A DNA stretch of 64,000 nucleotides from Trebonia kvetii (GTDB lineage: Bacteria; Actinomycetota; Actinomycetes; Streptosporangiales; Streptosporangiaceae): assembly GCF_007827045.1 (NCBI RefSeq), contig NZ_RPFW01000006.1, positions 310,001-374,000 on the forward strand, written 5' to 3'. The position numbers were made by a program, and so were the translations under genes. Positions 10,869 to 19,519 of this stretch are shown in pieces. The notes beneath the pieces are model-generated. The model saw only the letters and a program-made list of their open reading frames with translations. It did not search any database and was not told where the DNA came from. The first letter of the stretch is position 1. Each line of letters begins with the position of its first letter.

Positions 10869-12881
10869 TCAGATGTCCAGGAAGCGCACGTCCTTGGCGT
10901 TGCGCGTGATGAATGAGCGGCGGGACTCGACATCCTCACCCATCAGCACGCTGAACAGCTCGTCCGCCTGCGCCGCGTCGTCGAGGGTGACCTGGAGCAG
11001 CACCCGGTGGGCCGGGTTCATCGTGGTCTCCCACAGCTCTTCCGCGTTCATCTCGCCGAGGCCCTTGAACCGCTGCACGCCGTCACGCGGCCGCGGATCC
11101 CTGCGGCCGAGCGCGATGCCCGCCTCGATGACCCGGTCCCGCTCGATGTCCGAGTACGCGTACTCGGGATCGACGTTGCGCTCGCCCCACTTGATCTTGT
11201 AGAGCGGCGGCTGCGCGAGGTAGACGTGCCCCGCGTCGACGAGCGGCTTCATGAACCGGAAGAGCAGCGTCAGCAGCAGCGTCCTGATGTGCTGACCGTC
11301 CACGTCGGCGTCCGCCATCAGGATGATCTTGTGGTACCTGAGCTTGGTAATGTCGAACTCGTCGTGGATGCCCGCGCCGAGCGCGGTGATCATCGACTGG
11401 ACCTCGGTGTTCTTGAGCACCCGGTCGATGCGGGACTTCTCGACGTTGATGATCTTGCCGCGGATCGGCAGGATCGCCTGAAACTTCGGGTCCCTGCCGC
11501 CCTTGGCCGAGCCGCCTGCCGAGTCGCCCTCGACGACGTAGATCTCCGACTTCGCCGGGTCGGTCGACTGGCAGTCGGCCAGCTTGCCCGGCAGGCCGTT
11601 GCTCTCCATCGCCGACTTGCGCCGGGTCAGGTCGCGCGCCTGGCGGGCCGCGATCCGCGCTCGCGAGGCCTGCTGCGCCTTGTCGATGATGCCCTTGGCC
11701 TCGCCGGGGTTGCGGTCCAGCCAGTCGCGCAGCCGGTCGTTGGTCACCTTCTGCACGAAGGACTTGGCCTCGGTGTTGCCGAGCTTCGTCTTGGTCTGGC
11801 CCTCGAACTGCGGCTCGGCGAGCTTGATGGAGACGATCGCGGTGAGGCCCTCGCGGACGTCCTCGCCGGTCAGGTTGAGGTCCTTCTCCTTGAGGAACTT
11901 CTGGTCCCGCGCGTACCGGTTGATGACCGACGTCAGCGCGGCACGGAACCCCTCCTCGTGGGTGCCGCCCTCCGCGGTGTTGATGACGTTGGCGAAGGTG
12001 TGCACGGACTCGTTGTACGAGGAGTTCCACTGCATCGCGACCTCGAGCGACATCCGGAGGTCGTTGTCCTCGTCGCCGAACTCGATGACCTGCGCGTGCA
12101 CCGGCTCCTTGGACGCGTTCAGGTAGCGGACGAAGTCGGCGATGCCGCCGGGGTACTCGTAGATGACAGTGCGCGCCTTGCCGACGGCGGATACGCCGCC
12201 AGAGCCTGGCGCGCCGTCCTCGTCGTCGTCGGTGACGACCTTGGCCGGCCGCTCGTCGGTCAGCGAGATGCGCAGGCCCCGGTTAAGGAAGGCCGTCTCC
12301 TGCAGCCGGCGCGACAGGGTCTCGAACGACCAGTCGGTGGTCTCGAAGATCGTGTCGTCCGGCCAGAACGTGGTGGTGGTGCCGGTCTCGGCCGTCGCGT
12401 CGCCCTTGTGCAGCGGCGCGAGCGGCGCGCCCTGCCGGTAGCTCTGCGACCAGAGGTACCCGTCCTTGCGGACCTCGATATCGACCTGCGCGGAGAGCGC
12501 GTTGACGACGGAGATGCCGACGCCGTGCAGGCCCCCGGATACCGCGTAGGACTGGCCGTCGAACTTGCCGCCGGCGTGCAGCGTGGTCATCACGACCTCG
12601 AGCGCCGGGCGCTTCTCCACCGGATGCTCGTCCACCGGGATGCCACGGCCGTCGTCAATGACCCGGACGCCGCCATCGGCGAGCAGGGTCACCTCGACCT
12701 CGGTCGCGTAGCCGGCCAGCGCCTCGTCCACCGAGTTGTCCACAACCTCATACACGAGGTGGTGCAGCCCGCGCTCGCCGGTCGAGCCGATGTACATGCC
12801 GGGACGCTTACGGACGGCCTCAAGGCCCTCAAGTACCGTAATGGACCGCGCGTCGTAATCGTTGGACAAATGAAGCTCCAT
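10869..12881 (-). CDS. gyrB: DNA gyrase subunit B
   Basis: The ATPase subunit of gyrase, 670 residues. The GHKL ATP-binding domain shows VYEVVDNSVDEALAG (catalytic Glu and Asn), DDGRGIPV and GGLHGVG. The Toprim domain has EGDSAGGSA and the metal-binding DADVDGQHI. The C-terminus ends MGEDVESRRSFI...DVRFLDI, as is normal for actinobacterial GyrB. It lies upstream of gyrA on the same strand and downstream of dciA-recF-dnaN. Confidence 0.98.
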   Translation of the reverse strand: MELHLSNDYDARSITVLEGLEAVRKRPGMYIGSTGERGLHHLVYEVVDNSVDEALAGYATEVEVTLLADGGVRVIDDGRGIPVDEHPVEKRPALEVVMTTLHAGGKFDGQSYAVSGGLHGVGISVVNALSAQVDIEVRKDGYLWSQSYRQGAPLAPLHKGDATAETGTTTTFWPDDTIFETTDWSFETLSRRLQETAFLNRGLRISLTDERPAKVVTDDDEDGAPGSGGVSAVGKARTVIYEYPGGIADFVRYLNASKEPVHAQVIEFGDEDNDLRMSLEVAMQWNSSYNESVHTFANVINTAEGGTHEEGFRAALTSVINRYARDQKFLKEKDLNLTGEDVREGLTAIVSIKLAEPQFEGQTKTKLGNTEAKSFVQKVTNDRLRDWLDRNPGEAKGIIDKAQQASRARIAARQARDLTRRKSAMESNGLPGKLADCQSTDPAKSEIYVVEGDSAGGSAKGGRDPKFQAILPIRGKIINVEKSRIDRVLKNTEVQSMITALGAGIHDEFDITKLRYHKIILMADADVDGQHIRTLLLTLLFRFMKPLVDAGHVYLAQPPLYKIKWGERNVDPEYAYSDIERDRVIEAGIALGRRDPRPRDGVQRFKGLGEMNAEELWETTMNPAHRVLLQVTLDDAAQADELFSVLMGEDVESRRSFITRNAKDVRFLDI

Positions 12882-13109
12882 CCCTGCTGCTGGCAGTCGC
12901 CCAGTCCCCGGTAACCAGGGCCCCCGGTTACCAGCCTCTCGGCGCTGCCGCCCTGCGGTCGCGCGGCCCTCACGCAGCCCCAGCCACCGGCAGTCTTATC
13001 CTCGTGACTACCTTCCATTTTAGCTGTGGTTACTGACTCTCGCGTTCGCCTTGACGGTACGTGTCCCCGTGCCGGCCGGGTTCTCAGGGTCACGAACCGC
13101 CGCTTACGG

Positions 13110-13625
13110 TCACCGGACCCGGAGCCGGCCGGGTGAGCGGGGCGGGCCGGACGGGCCTTTCACGCGGATCCGGCGGACCGCACCGTGGCCAAGCTCCTCT
13201 GCCAGGCGCTTGACCAGCTGCGGAGCCATCAGGCGGACCTGAGCGGCCCAGGCCGAGGAGTCGGCGGTGACGGTGAGCTCGCCTGACTCGAAGGATTCCG
13301 GCTTGGTGTGCAGGGCCAGCTGCGGTCCCACGATGTCAGCCCAGTGGCCGAAAATCGCGCCGACCGCCGCCTGTTCCCGCCAGCCCCTGGCGGAAAGCAG
13401 GCCGCCGAAGGCGGCGGTGAGCGGCTGCGGATCGTCCCGCCGCGGTCGCGCCGACCAGGCGGAAGACCCGGACGGTGACTGATTTGACCCAACTCGTTCG
13501 GAATGGTCCTGGTTTTGCGGGGAGCGGGGAGCCGCACCGGGACGCTCGCCCCTGGCCCAGGCATCGGCCCTCGCCCGCGCCAGCGCCTCGGCGGCCAGCC
13601 TGGCACGCTCCGGGTCAGGACGCAT
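13110..13625 (-). CDS. dciA: DciA family (DUF721) replication protein
   Basis: A 171-residue protein. DciA-type proteins are the ancestral loaders or partners of the DnaB helicase in bacteria without DnaC. The DUF721 domain occupies the C-terminal half: GWREQAAVGAIFGHWADIVGPQLALHTKPESF, then SGELTVTADSSAWAAQVRLM and a KRLAEELG...VRRIRVKGP ending. The N-terminal ~65 residues are polar and low-complexity. The ATG at 13625 overlaps the end of recF by 11 bases and has GGGAGC upstream, so translation is probably coupled with recF. A longer start at 13658 is possible but would overlap recF further. Confidence 0.9.
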   Translation of the reverse strand: MRPDPERARLAAEALARARADAWARGERPGAAPRSPQNQDHSERVGSNQSPSGSSAWSARPRRDDPQPLTAAFGGLLSARGWREQAAVGAIFGHWADIVGPQLALHTKPESFESGELTVTADSSAWAAQVRLMAPQLVKRLAEELGHGAVRRIRVKGPSGPPRSPGRLRVR

Positions 13626-14994
13626 TTTTGCTCCCGGGGGGATGACCCCCCCAATCATGGGGGAGTCCCTCCCCCATTACCCCCTCGCCGGGGCGGAACC
13701 CCGGGACGGCGCCTGCGGCGCCGGGGTCGCTCCCAGTGGCTGGGGTCGGTGGGTCGCTTTCATCCCCCTCGCCGGGACGAAGGCCGGGGACGGCGGCTGC
13801 GGCGCCGGGCACCTCGGTGAGGGTGCCGGCGGAAACCCTGAAGTGCGCGCCGGTGAGCAGTCGCGGGATGTCCTCGGGGACCGCGGCGGTGACCAGGACC
13901 TGCTCCGCGCCCGCGACCAGCGCGGCGAGCCGTTCCCTGCGGCCGACGTCGAGCTCGGCGAACACGTCGTCAAGTATCAGGACCGGATCCTCGCGGCCCG
14001 CGCGGAGCAGGTCGAAGCTGGCGAGGCGGAGCGCGAGCGCGAGCGACCAGGATTCGCCGTGGCTGGCGTAGCCGCGGGCGGGCAGGTTCCTGATCGTCAG
14101 CTCGAGCTCGTCGCGATGCGGGCCTGCCAGGCAGACGCCGCGGTCGAGCTCGCTCGGCCGCACCTCAAGCAGCGCCTCGCGCAGCGCCTGTTCGGCGCCG
14201 CGGACGCGCTCGCCGTGGCTGGCGGCATGATCAGCCGGCTGTGCTTGCTGCGGACGCGGGGGGTCGAACGAGCGCCGGTATTCGATCGCGGCAGTGCCAC
14301 GATCGGCGCCACCGCGATCACCGGCCACCGCGAGGTAGGCGCCTTCCACGTGCGGCCGCAGCGCCGCGACCAGATGCTCGCGGGCGACAAGCAGCTCCGC
14401 GCCGGTCCTTGCCAGGTGCGCGTCCCAGACATCGAGGGTGGCCATCACCGTCTCGCGCGACTGACCGCCGCCGCGGCCGCCCTTGGGACCCGCCGACTTG
14501 AGCAGGGCAGTGCGCTGCTTGAGCACCCGGTCGTAGTCGGCGCGGACCGCGGCGTACCTGGGGGCCATGGCGACGAGCAGGTCATCGAGGAATCTCCTGC
14601 GCTCGCCCGGGTCACCCTTGACCAGGGCGAGGTCCTCGGGGGCGAACAGCACCGTGCGCAGCACCCCGAGCACGTCGCGCGGCCGCGTCAGCGGTGTCCT
14701 GTTGAGCCTGACCCGGTTGGCCCGGCCCGCGTTCAGCTCGATTTCCACCAGTGCGTCGTTCACAGCTGTGGATATCGCCGCCCTGATGATCGCCTGCTCC
14801 GCCCCCTTGCGGATCAGCGGCGCGTCCTGTGCCGCCCGGTGGCTCGCCAGGGTCGCCACGTAGCCGACGGCCTCGACAAGGTTGGTCTTGCCCTCGCCAT
14901 TCGGCCCGCCGAAGATCGTCACGCCCGCCTCGAGCGGCACGTCGACATCCGTATAAGACCGGAAGTCGGTCAGCGCCAAGCGGGTGAGATGCAC
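13615..14994 (-). CDS. recF: DNA replication and repair protein RecF
   Basis: An SMC-like ATPase that loads RecA at gaps. It is 459 residues, about 60-80 longer than usual. The N-terminus MHLTRLALTDFRSY leads to a Walker A motif GGPNGEGKT (residues 29-37). The signature/Walker B end is seen in LDDVFAELDVGRRERL and the D-loop region. The conserved core ends near GAHFRVSAGTLTEV. The remaining ~60 residues are a Pro/Gly-rich tail containing two related units (AVPGLRPGEG and AVPGFRPGEG) that come from a duplicated 46-bp DNA segment. The gene lies between dnaN and dciA in the usual actinobacterial order. Confidence 0.96.
   Translation of the reverse strand: MHLTRLALTDFRSYTDVDVPLEAGVTIFGGPNGEGKTNLVEAVGYVATLASHRAAQDAPLIRKGAEQAIIRAAISTAVNDALVEIELNAGRANRVRLNRTPLTRPRDVLGVLRTVLFAPEDLALVKGDPGERRRFLDDLLVAMAPRYAAVRADYDRVLKQRTALLKSAGPKGGRGGGQSRETVMATLDVWDAHLARTGAELLVAREHLVAALRPHVEGAYLAVAGDRGGADRGTAAIEYRRSFDPPRPQQAQPADHAASHGERVRGAEQALREALLEVRPSELDRGVCLAGPHRDELELTIRNLPARGYASHGESWSLALALRLASFDLLRAGREDPVLILDDVFAELDVGRRERLAALVAGAEQVLVTAAVPEDIPRLLTGAHFRVSAGTLTEVPGAAAAVPGLRPGEGDESDPPTPATGSDPGAAGAVPGFRPGEGVMGEGLPHDWGGHPPGSKNAS
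13680..13809. repeat. Two 46-bp direct repeats inside the recF 3' end
   Basis: Segments 13680-13725 and 13764-13809 are closely similar; both begin CCCCCTCGCCGGG and end GCGGCGCCGGG. They encode the two related units of the RecF tail. The core RecF fold lies before them, so the repeat lengthens the protein without touching its catalytic part. Confidence 0.8.
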
Positions 14995-15034
14995 GCTTTC
15001 GAGATTAGCGGTTGAGTGCGACCCTGGGCCCGGC

Positions 15035-16153
15035 TCACCCGGCCGATCTAATGGGCATGATGACGTACCGGTAATCCGGGGTGGCGTCGCCCTTGCCGGT
15101 GATCACGGCGGGCCTTGTCGCGGTGGTGAACGAGACGCGGACCGTGTCGGAGTCCACCGCGTTGATGCCGTCGAGCAGGTACTGCGGGTTGAACGCGATC
15201 TGCATCGTCTCGCCGTCGAAGCTCGCGCCGATCCCCTCGCTCGCCTGGGCCTCGTCGCCGGTGCCCGCCTCGAGCAGCACTTCGCCGGCGGCGAAGGTGA
15301 GCCGGACCGGGGTGTTCCGCTCCGCGACGAGCGCGACCCGCTTGACCGCGTCCGCGAACGGGGCGGCGGGCAGCTCGGCGACCGCGGAGAACTCGCTCGG
15401 CAACAGGGTCTGGTAGCGGGGGTACTCGCCGGAAAGCAGCCGGGTCGTCGTCCGGCGTCCGCCGCCCTCGAACCCGATGATGCCGTCGTTGCCGCTTGCT
15501 GTCGTGGCGAGCGCGACGTTGACCTCGGCACCGCCGGTCATCTGCCGCGCGGTGTCGCCGAGCACCCGCGCGGGGACGAGGACGGCGGTGCTGAGGCCCG
15601 GTGCCACCGGAGTCCAGCGCAGCTCGCGCACGGCCAGCCGGTAGCGGTCGGTGGCGACCAGGGTCAGCGTGTCCTCGTTGATCTCCATCCGGATGCCGGT
15701 CAGCGCGGGCAGCGTGTCGTCCTTGCCCGCGGCGATGGCGACCTGGTGAATGGCCGAGGCGAACGCGTCCGCGCCGACGGTCCCCGTGGTGTCCGGCATG
15801 TCGGGCAGGGTCGGGTACTCCTCGGCGGGGAGCAGCATCAGGGTGAACGTGGCGCTGCCGCACTTGACTGTGGTCCGCGTCCCGTCGGTCGACAGGTCAA
15901 CAGGCCGGGCGGGCAGCGACCTGACGATCTCCGCGAGCAGCCTGCCCGAGACGAGTACGGTGCCTGGCTCATCGGCCTGCACAGGAATCGTCGACTGTGC
16001 GGATACCTCGTAGTCGAAGGTGGACAGGGTCAGCTCGCTGCCGGCCTGCAGCCGCATGCCTGCCAGCACCGGGGCGGTGGGGCGGGCCGGGAGCGCACGG
16101 GCGGTCCATGCGACGGCCTCTGCGAGTGGGTCACGCTCAACCTGGAGCTTCAC
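15035..16153 (-). CDS. dnaN: DNA polymerase III sliding clamp (beta subunit)
   Basis: A 372-residue ring-forming clamp subunit that tethers polymerase III to DNA. GTG 16153 is chosen because GGAGG lies upstream (GGCAGGAGGCATCCA); the open frame before it has no other signal. The three repeated clamp domains run VKLQVERDPLAEAVAWTARALP, ADAFASAIHQVAIAAGKDD (with TDRYRLAVRELRW) and APFADAVKRVALVAERNTPVRL. The C-terminus has the ligand-pocket end YRYVIMPIR. It starts beside the oriC spacer and heads the dnaN-recF-dciA series. Confidence 0.97.
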   Translation of the reverse strand: MKLQVERDPLAEAVAWTARALPARPTAPVLAGMRLQAGSELTLSTFDYEVSAQSTIPVQADEPGTVLVSGRLLAEIVRSLPARPVDLSTDGTRTTVKCGSATFTLMLLPAEEYPTLPDMPDTTGTVGADAFASAIHQVAIAAGKDDTLPALTGIRMEINEDTLTLVATDRYRLAVRELRWTPVAPGLSTAVLVPARVLGDTARQMTGGAEVNVALATTASGNDGIIGFEGGGRRTTTRLLSGEYPRYQTLLPSEFSAVAELPAAPFADAVKRVALVAERNTPVRLTFAAGEVLLEAGTGDEAQASEGIGASFDGETMQIAFNPQYLLDGINAVDSDTVRVSFTTATRPAVITGKGDATPDYRYVIMPIRSAG

Positions 16154-16609
16154 TGGATGCCTCCTGCCGGTGATGTTTGCGGGTTCACCGCGACTGGGTA
16201 TGTCGTCCGTTGTCGGGCCTCTGCCCGGGCTGCTGTCCACAGCCAGGCGCGAGCCTACTTGTTTTTAGCTTTCATTGAGTTATAAGAACGTAGTAGTAAT
16301 AGGGCCTGTGGATTCTGGGGAGAACGTCGTTTTCCCAGTCCGCGGCCCGTTTTTTATGCACAGGGCCTGTGTGTCCGCTGTGGACGGCGCGGCGGCCCGT
16401 GTGGACCGTGCCGGAGTTTTCCCAGCTTGTCCACCGGTAGTCCCCCGTCTTTCCACGTGTTGTCCACTGAGTTGTCCACATCGCCAGTCCACAGGTTCTG
16501 GATAACTCTTGTGGAGAACCTGTGCGCTGTTGCCGCCGGCAAGTGTGTGCGGTTAATAACCATTAGTAGTGCCTTTATGTCCGCGTGTTCCGGCATTTCC
16601 GCGTCGTCG
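16154..16609. other. oriC: dnaN-dnaA spacer with DnaA boxes
   Basis: This 456-base spacer between dnaA and dnaN holds many DnaA-box-like 9-mers. One is the exact TTGTCCACA (16472-16480). Close variants are CTGTCCACA (16233-16241), TTGTCCACC (16427-16435), TTGTCCACT (16460-16468), CAGTCCACA (16485-16493) and, reversed, TGTGGATTC (16307-16315). Two AT-rich stretches that could unwind lie at about 16250-16303 and 16545-16580. No ORF is plausible here. This position and composition match actinobacterial origins. Confidence 0.92.
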
Positions 16610-18253
16610 CTAGTTCGTCCGCGCCTGCTGCTTGATCCGGTTGGTCAGCTCGGTGACCTGTGTGTAGATCGAGCGGCGCTCGGCCATCAGGGAGCGGATC
16701 TTGCGATCCGCGTTGATCACGGTGGTGTGGTCGCGTCCGCCGAACTGCTGGCCGATCTTCGGCAGCGACATGTCGGTCAGTTCCCTGCACAGGTACATGG
16801 CGATGTGCCTGGCGGTCACCAGGACCCTGGACCGGCTCGTGCCGCACAGATCCTCGATGGACAACCCGAAGTAGGCGGCGGTCTGGCCCATGATGGTGGC
16901 CGCGGTGATCTGCGGGCTGCCGTTCCCCTGGGATTCAGGTATCAGGTCCTTCAGCACGATCTCGGCCAGGCTGATGTCCACACCCTGCCTGTTGAGGCTG
17001 GCAAAGGCGGTGACCCGGATAAGCGCGCCCTCAAGCTCGCGGATGTTCGTCGAGATGCGGCTCGCGATGTACTCGAGCACGTCCGGTGGCGCGTTCAGGC
17101 CCTCCTGGATTGCCTTCTTCCGCAGGATGGCGATCCGGGTCTCGAGTTCCGGCGGCTGAACATCGGTCAGCAGCCCCCACTCGAACCGGCTGCGCAGCCG
17201 GTCCTCCAGCGTGACGAGGCGCTTCGGCGCCCGGTCGGAGGAGATGACGATCTGCTTGCTGGCGTTGTGCAGTGTGTTAAAGGTGTGGAAAAACTCTTCC
17301 TGAGTTCCTTCCTTGTTTTCCAGGAACTGGATGTCGTCCACGAGGAGGACGTCCACATCCCGGTACCGCCGGCGGAACCCGTCCTGCTTGCCGTCGCGGA
17401 TCATGTTGATGAACTCGTTGGTGAACTCCTCCGAGCTCACGTAGCGGACCTTGAGCCCGTTGTAGAGCGTCTGGGCATAGTGCCCGATGGCGTGCAGCAG
17501 GTGGGTCTTGCCGAGACCCGAGTCGCCGTAGATGAACAGCGGGTTGTAGGCCTTGGCCGGCGCCTCGGCGACCGCCACCGCGGCCGCGTGTGCGAACCGG
17601 TTGCTGCTGCCGATGACGAACGTCTCGAAGGTGTACTTCGCGTTCAGCCGGGCCGAGGCCGGGCGCGGCGGCTGATCGTGCTGATGCACCGGCTGCGGCT
17701 GCGGCTCGCGCGGCACCTGAGCCTGGTACTGGTCGATGTCCCGGGGCTCGGGCTGGCCTCCCGTGGACTGCTGCTCCGCCTGCTCGGCGTATCCCTGGGG
17801 AGAGCGGTAAGGCTGGTACCCGGAGTCCTGATACGAGTCCGGGTAGGCGTACTGCTGCGGCTGCGCCTGGTGCGATGACAGCTCAGGCGGCTGCGGCGCC
17901 CTGACCAGCAGGTCATCCTGTGGCGGCGCGGTCAGCGGGTCTATCACCGACAGCGGCGAGCTCAGCGGGCCAGGCGGCTGCTCGGGCGGGGAGACCGGGC
18001 TCGGATCGACGGTGACGGCGATCTGGATCGGACGCCCGAGCTCCTTGGACAGTGCGTGGATGACCAGGGGCCGCAGCTTGGTTTCCAGGTGCTCCTTGAC
18101 GAACAGGTTGGGCGTGGCGATCAGCGCCGTGTTCTCGACAAGGCCGAGCGGCCTGGTCAGCCGAAGCCAGGCGAGCTGGCTCGGCGGCAGGCCCATCTCG
18201 GAGAGTCCGTCAAGGGAGCGCGCCCAAACGTCCGCCAGATCCAGATCACTCAC
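16610..18253 (-). CDS. dnaA: Chromosomal replication initiator DnaA
   Basis: A 547-residue AAA+ initiator. GTG 18253 is chosen because SDLDLADVWARSLDGL is the normal family start and GGGGAG lies upstream; a longer frame to 18373 crosses DnaA boxes. Domain I is followed by a long Pro/Gln-rich domain II (residues ~90-205). Domain III has Walker A GDSGLGKTHLLHAIGHY and Walker B LLVDDIQFL, and domain IV has the DNA-binding signature GGRDHTTVINADRKI. It faces away from the rpmH operon; boxes on both sides fit autoregulation and origin function. Confidence 0.98.
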   Translation of the reverse strand: MSDLDLADVWARSLDGLSEMGLPPSQLAWLRLTRPLGLVENTALIATPNLFVKEHLETKLRPLVIHALSKELGRPIQIAVTVDPSPVSPPEQPPGPLSSPLSVIDPLTAPPQDDLLVRAPQPPELSSHQAQPQQYAYPDSYQDSGYQPYRSPQGYAEQAEQQSTGGQPEPRDIDQYQAQVPREPQPQPVHQHDQPPRPASARLNAKYTFETFVIGSSNRFAHAAAVAVAEAPAKAYNPLFIYGDSGLGKTHLLHAIGHYAQTLYNGLKVRYVSSEEFTNEFINMIRDGKQDGFRRRYRDVDVLLVDDIQFLENKEGTQEEFFHTFNTLHNASKQIVISSDRAPKRLVTLEDRLRSRFEWGLLTDVQPPELETRIAILRKKAIQEGLNAPPDVLEYIASRISTNIRELEGALIRVTAFASLNRQGVDISLAEIVLKDLIPESQGNGSPQITAATIMGQTAAYFGLSIEDLCGTSRSRVLVTARHIAMYLCRELTDMSLPKIGQQFGGRDHTTVINADRKIRSLMAERRSIYTQVTELTNRIKQQARTN

Positions 18254-18704
18254 CGAGCGCTCCCCTCGCATCGCCACTGCCAAAGCCGCGACGCGTCCGT
18301 CCCGTCCGCCGCAACTCGTTGTCCACAGGATCGTCCACAAGGTGTGAACGCGCGCTGCGTGCGGTTTCCCCATCCCGTGGCGGCAGCTAGCTGTCGTGAG
18401 GCTGGCCTGCGGACCCTAATTTTCCACAGCCTAAGTCGCCGAAGGCGCCTCCGTTGTGGAAATCGCGTGTTCCCCGATGGTAGACCCGGAAATGAGCAGG
18501 TCGCGGCCGACCGCAGCGCCCGCGGCCACGGTGCCTGGTCGTTCAGTTTGACCTGCGAGGGGATCGCCTTTACCGTTAACAGGCTGACCCATGTCCCGCC
18601 TGCGATGGCCGCTCGGCCGGTGTCAGGCCCGAGCCTGACCGCGCGGCGCATGGTACGTCTGCCGTTGATTTACGACAATTTTCCGGATCGTACTGGGAGT
18701 TCCA
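18254..18704. promoter_or_regulatory. dnaA-rpmH divergent spacer with further DnaA boxes
   Basis: A 451-base region with the promoters of dnaA (minus) and of the rpmH operon (plus). An exact TTGTCCACA lies at 18319-18327, TCGTCCACA at 18331-18339 and TTTTCCACA at 18420-18428. I could not assign -10/-35 elements confidently. No additional gene is supported. Confidence 0.6.
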
Positions 18705-18842
18705 GTGAGCAAGCGCACGTTCCAGCCGAACAACCGTCGGCGGGCGAAGGTCCACGGCTTCCGTGAGCGGATGCGTACCAGGGCCGGCCGCGCCGTCCTT
18801 GCCGCGCGCCGCCGTAAGGGCCGCGACCAGCTCGCCGTCTGA
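18705..18842 (+). CDS. rpmH: 50S ribosomal protein L34
   Basis: A 45-residue, very basic ribosomal protein with the invariant SKRTFQPNNRRRAKVHGF and RMRTRAGRAVLAARRRKGR. It starts at GTG 18705 after GGGAG and stops at TGA 18840-18842. It heads the rpmH-rnpA-yidD-yidC-jag-rsmG series, diverging from dnaA. Confidence 0.97.
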   Translation: MSKRTFQPNNRRRAKVHGFRERMRTRAGRAVLAARRRKGRDQLAV

Positions 18843-18869
18843 GTTTCATTAGCGAACCCGGCAGCGCCG

Positions 18870-19241
18870 GTGCTGCCGCAGCAGTCGCGGATGAGAAGCC
18901 CGGAGGAGTTCAAGCGCACGCTGCGCTCGGGTCGCCGGGCCGGCGGTTCCGCGCTCTCCGGGCATCTGCTCTTCGCTGTCGGTCAGGTACAAAGCGACGC
19001 CACCGCGAAGGTAGGCTTTGTTGTCAGCCGTGCGGTTGGCTCGGCGGTGGTTCGCAACCGGGTGAAGCGACGACTTCGGGAACTGATGCGCAGGCGGGTC
19101 GCCTCGCTTCCCGGAGGTTGTCTTCTCGTGGTGCGTGCCCACCCGGCGGCCGCTGGCGCACGCCAGGCGGATCTAGCCGCCGATCTGGACCTGGTGCTCG
19201 GAAGACTGCTCCGGCGGCAGGTTGGGGCACGCCAGCAATGA
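18870..19241 (+). CDS. rnpA: Ribonuclease P protein component
   Basis: A 123-residue basic protein that assists the RNase P RNA in tRNA 5' processing. The family N-terminus LPQQSRMRSPEEFKRTLRSGRRA and the RNR signature VGSAVVRNRVKRRLRELMRR are present. GTG 18870 gives the standard start. The stop overlaps the yidD ATG (ATGA at 19238-19241), which implies translational coupling. Confidence 0.95.
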   Translation: MLPQQSRMRSPEEFKRTLRSGRRAGGSALSGHLLFAVGQVQSDATAKVGFVVSRAVGSAVVRNRVKRRLRELMRRRVASLPGGCLLVVRAHPAAAGARQADLAADLDLVLGRLLRRQVGARQQ

Positions 19242-19519
19242 GCGCATCGAAGATGAGCTCGGCAGACGCAGCCGTGCCGACATTGGCGGCGCGGCTACTT
19301 ATCGTTCCCGTGATCGGTTACCGCCGGTACATCAGCCCCCTGCTTCCCCCCGCGTGCCGGTTCGCTCCCTCGTGCAGTGAGTACGCCCTGGAGGCGCTGC
19401 GCACGCATGGCGCGATACGGGGACTCTGGCTGGCCATGCGGCGGCTCGCGCGCTGCCACCCCTTCAATCCCGGCGGATACGATCCCGTGCCTCCCCGGCC
19501 CCAAGGAGTTTTCAGGTGA
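19238..19519 (+). CDS. yidD: Membrane protein insertion efficiency factor YidD
   Basis: A 93-residue small protein with the family core VIGYRRYISPLLPPACRFAPSCSEYALEAL and CHPFNPGGYDPVP. ATG 19238 is used because it overlaps the rnpA stop; an ATG five codons later is also possible. The last four bases overlap the yidC start. It is thought to aid YidC-dependent insertion at the inner membrane. Confidence 0.93.
   Translation: MSASKMSSADAAVPTLAARLLIVPVIGYRRYISPLLPPACRFAPSCSEYALEALRTHGAIRGLWLAMRRLARCHPFNPGGYDPVPPRPQGVFR

Noticed and set aside
13642..15015. 457-codon plus-strand frame opposite recF
   Set aside because: Antisense of RecF, with no recognisable domain.
16427..17878. Plus-strand frame starting in oriC and covering dnaA
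   Set aside because: It crosses DnaA boxes and is antisense to DnaA.
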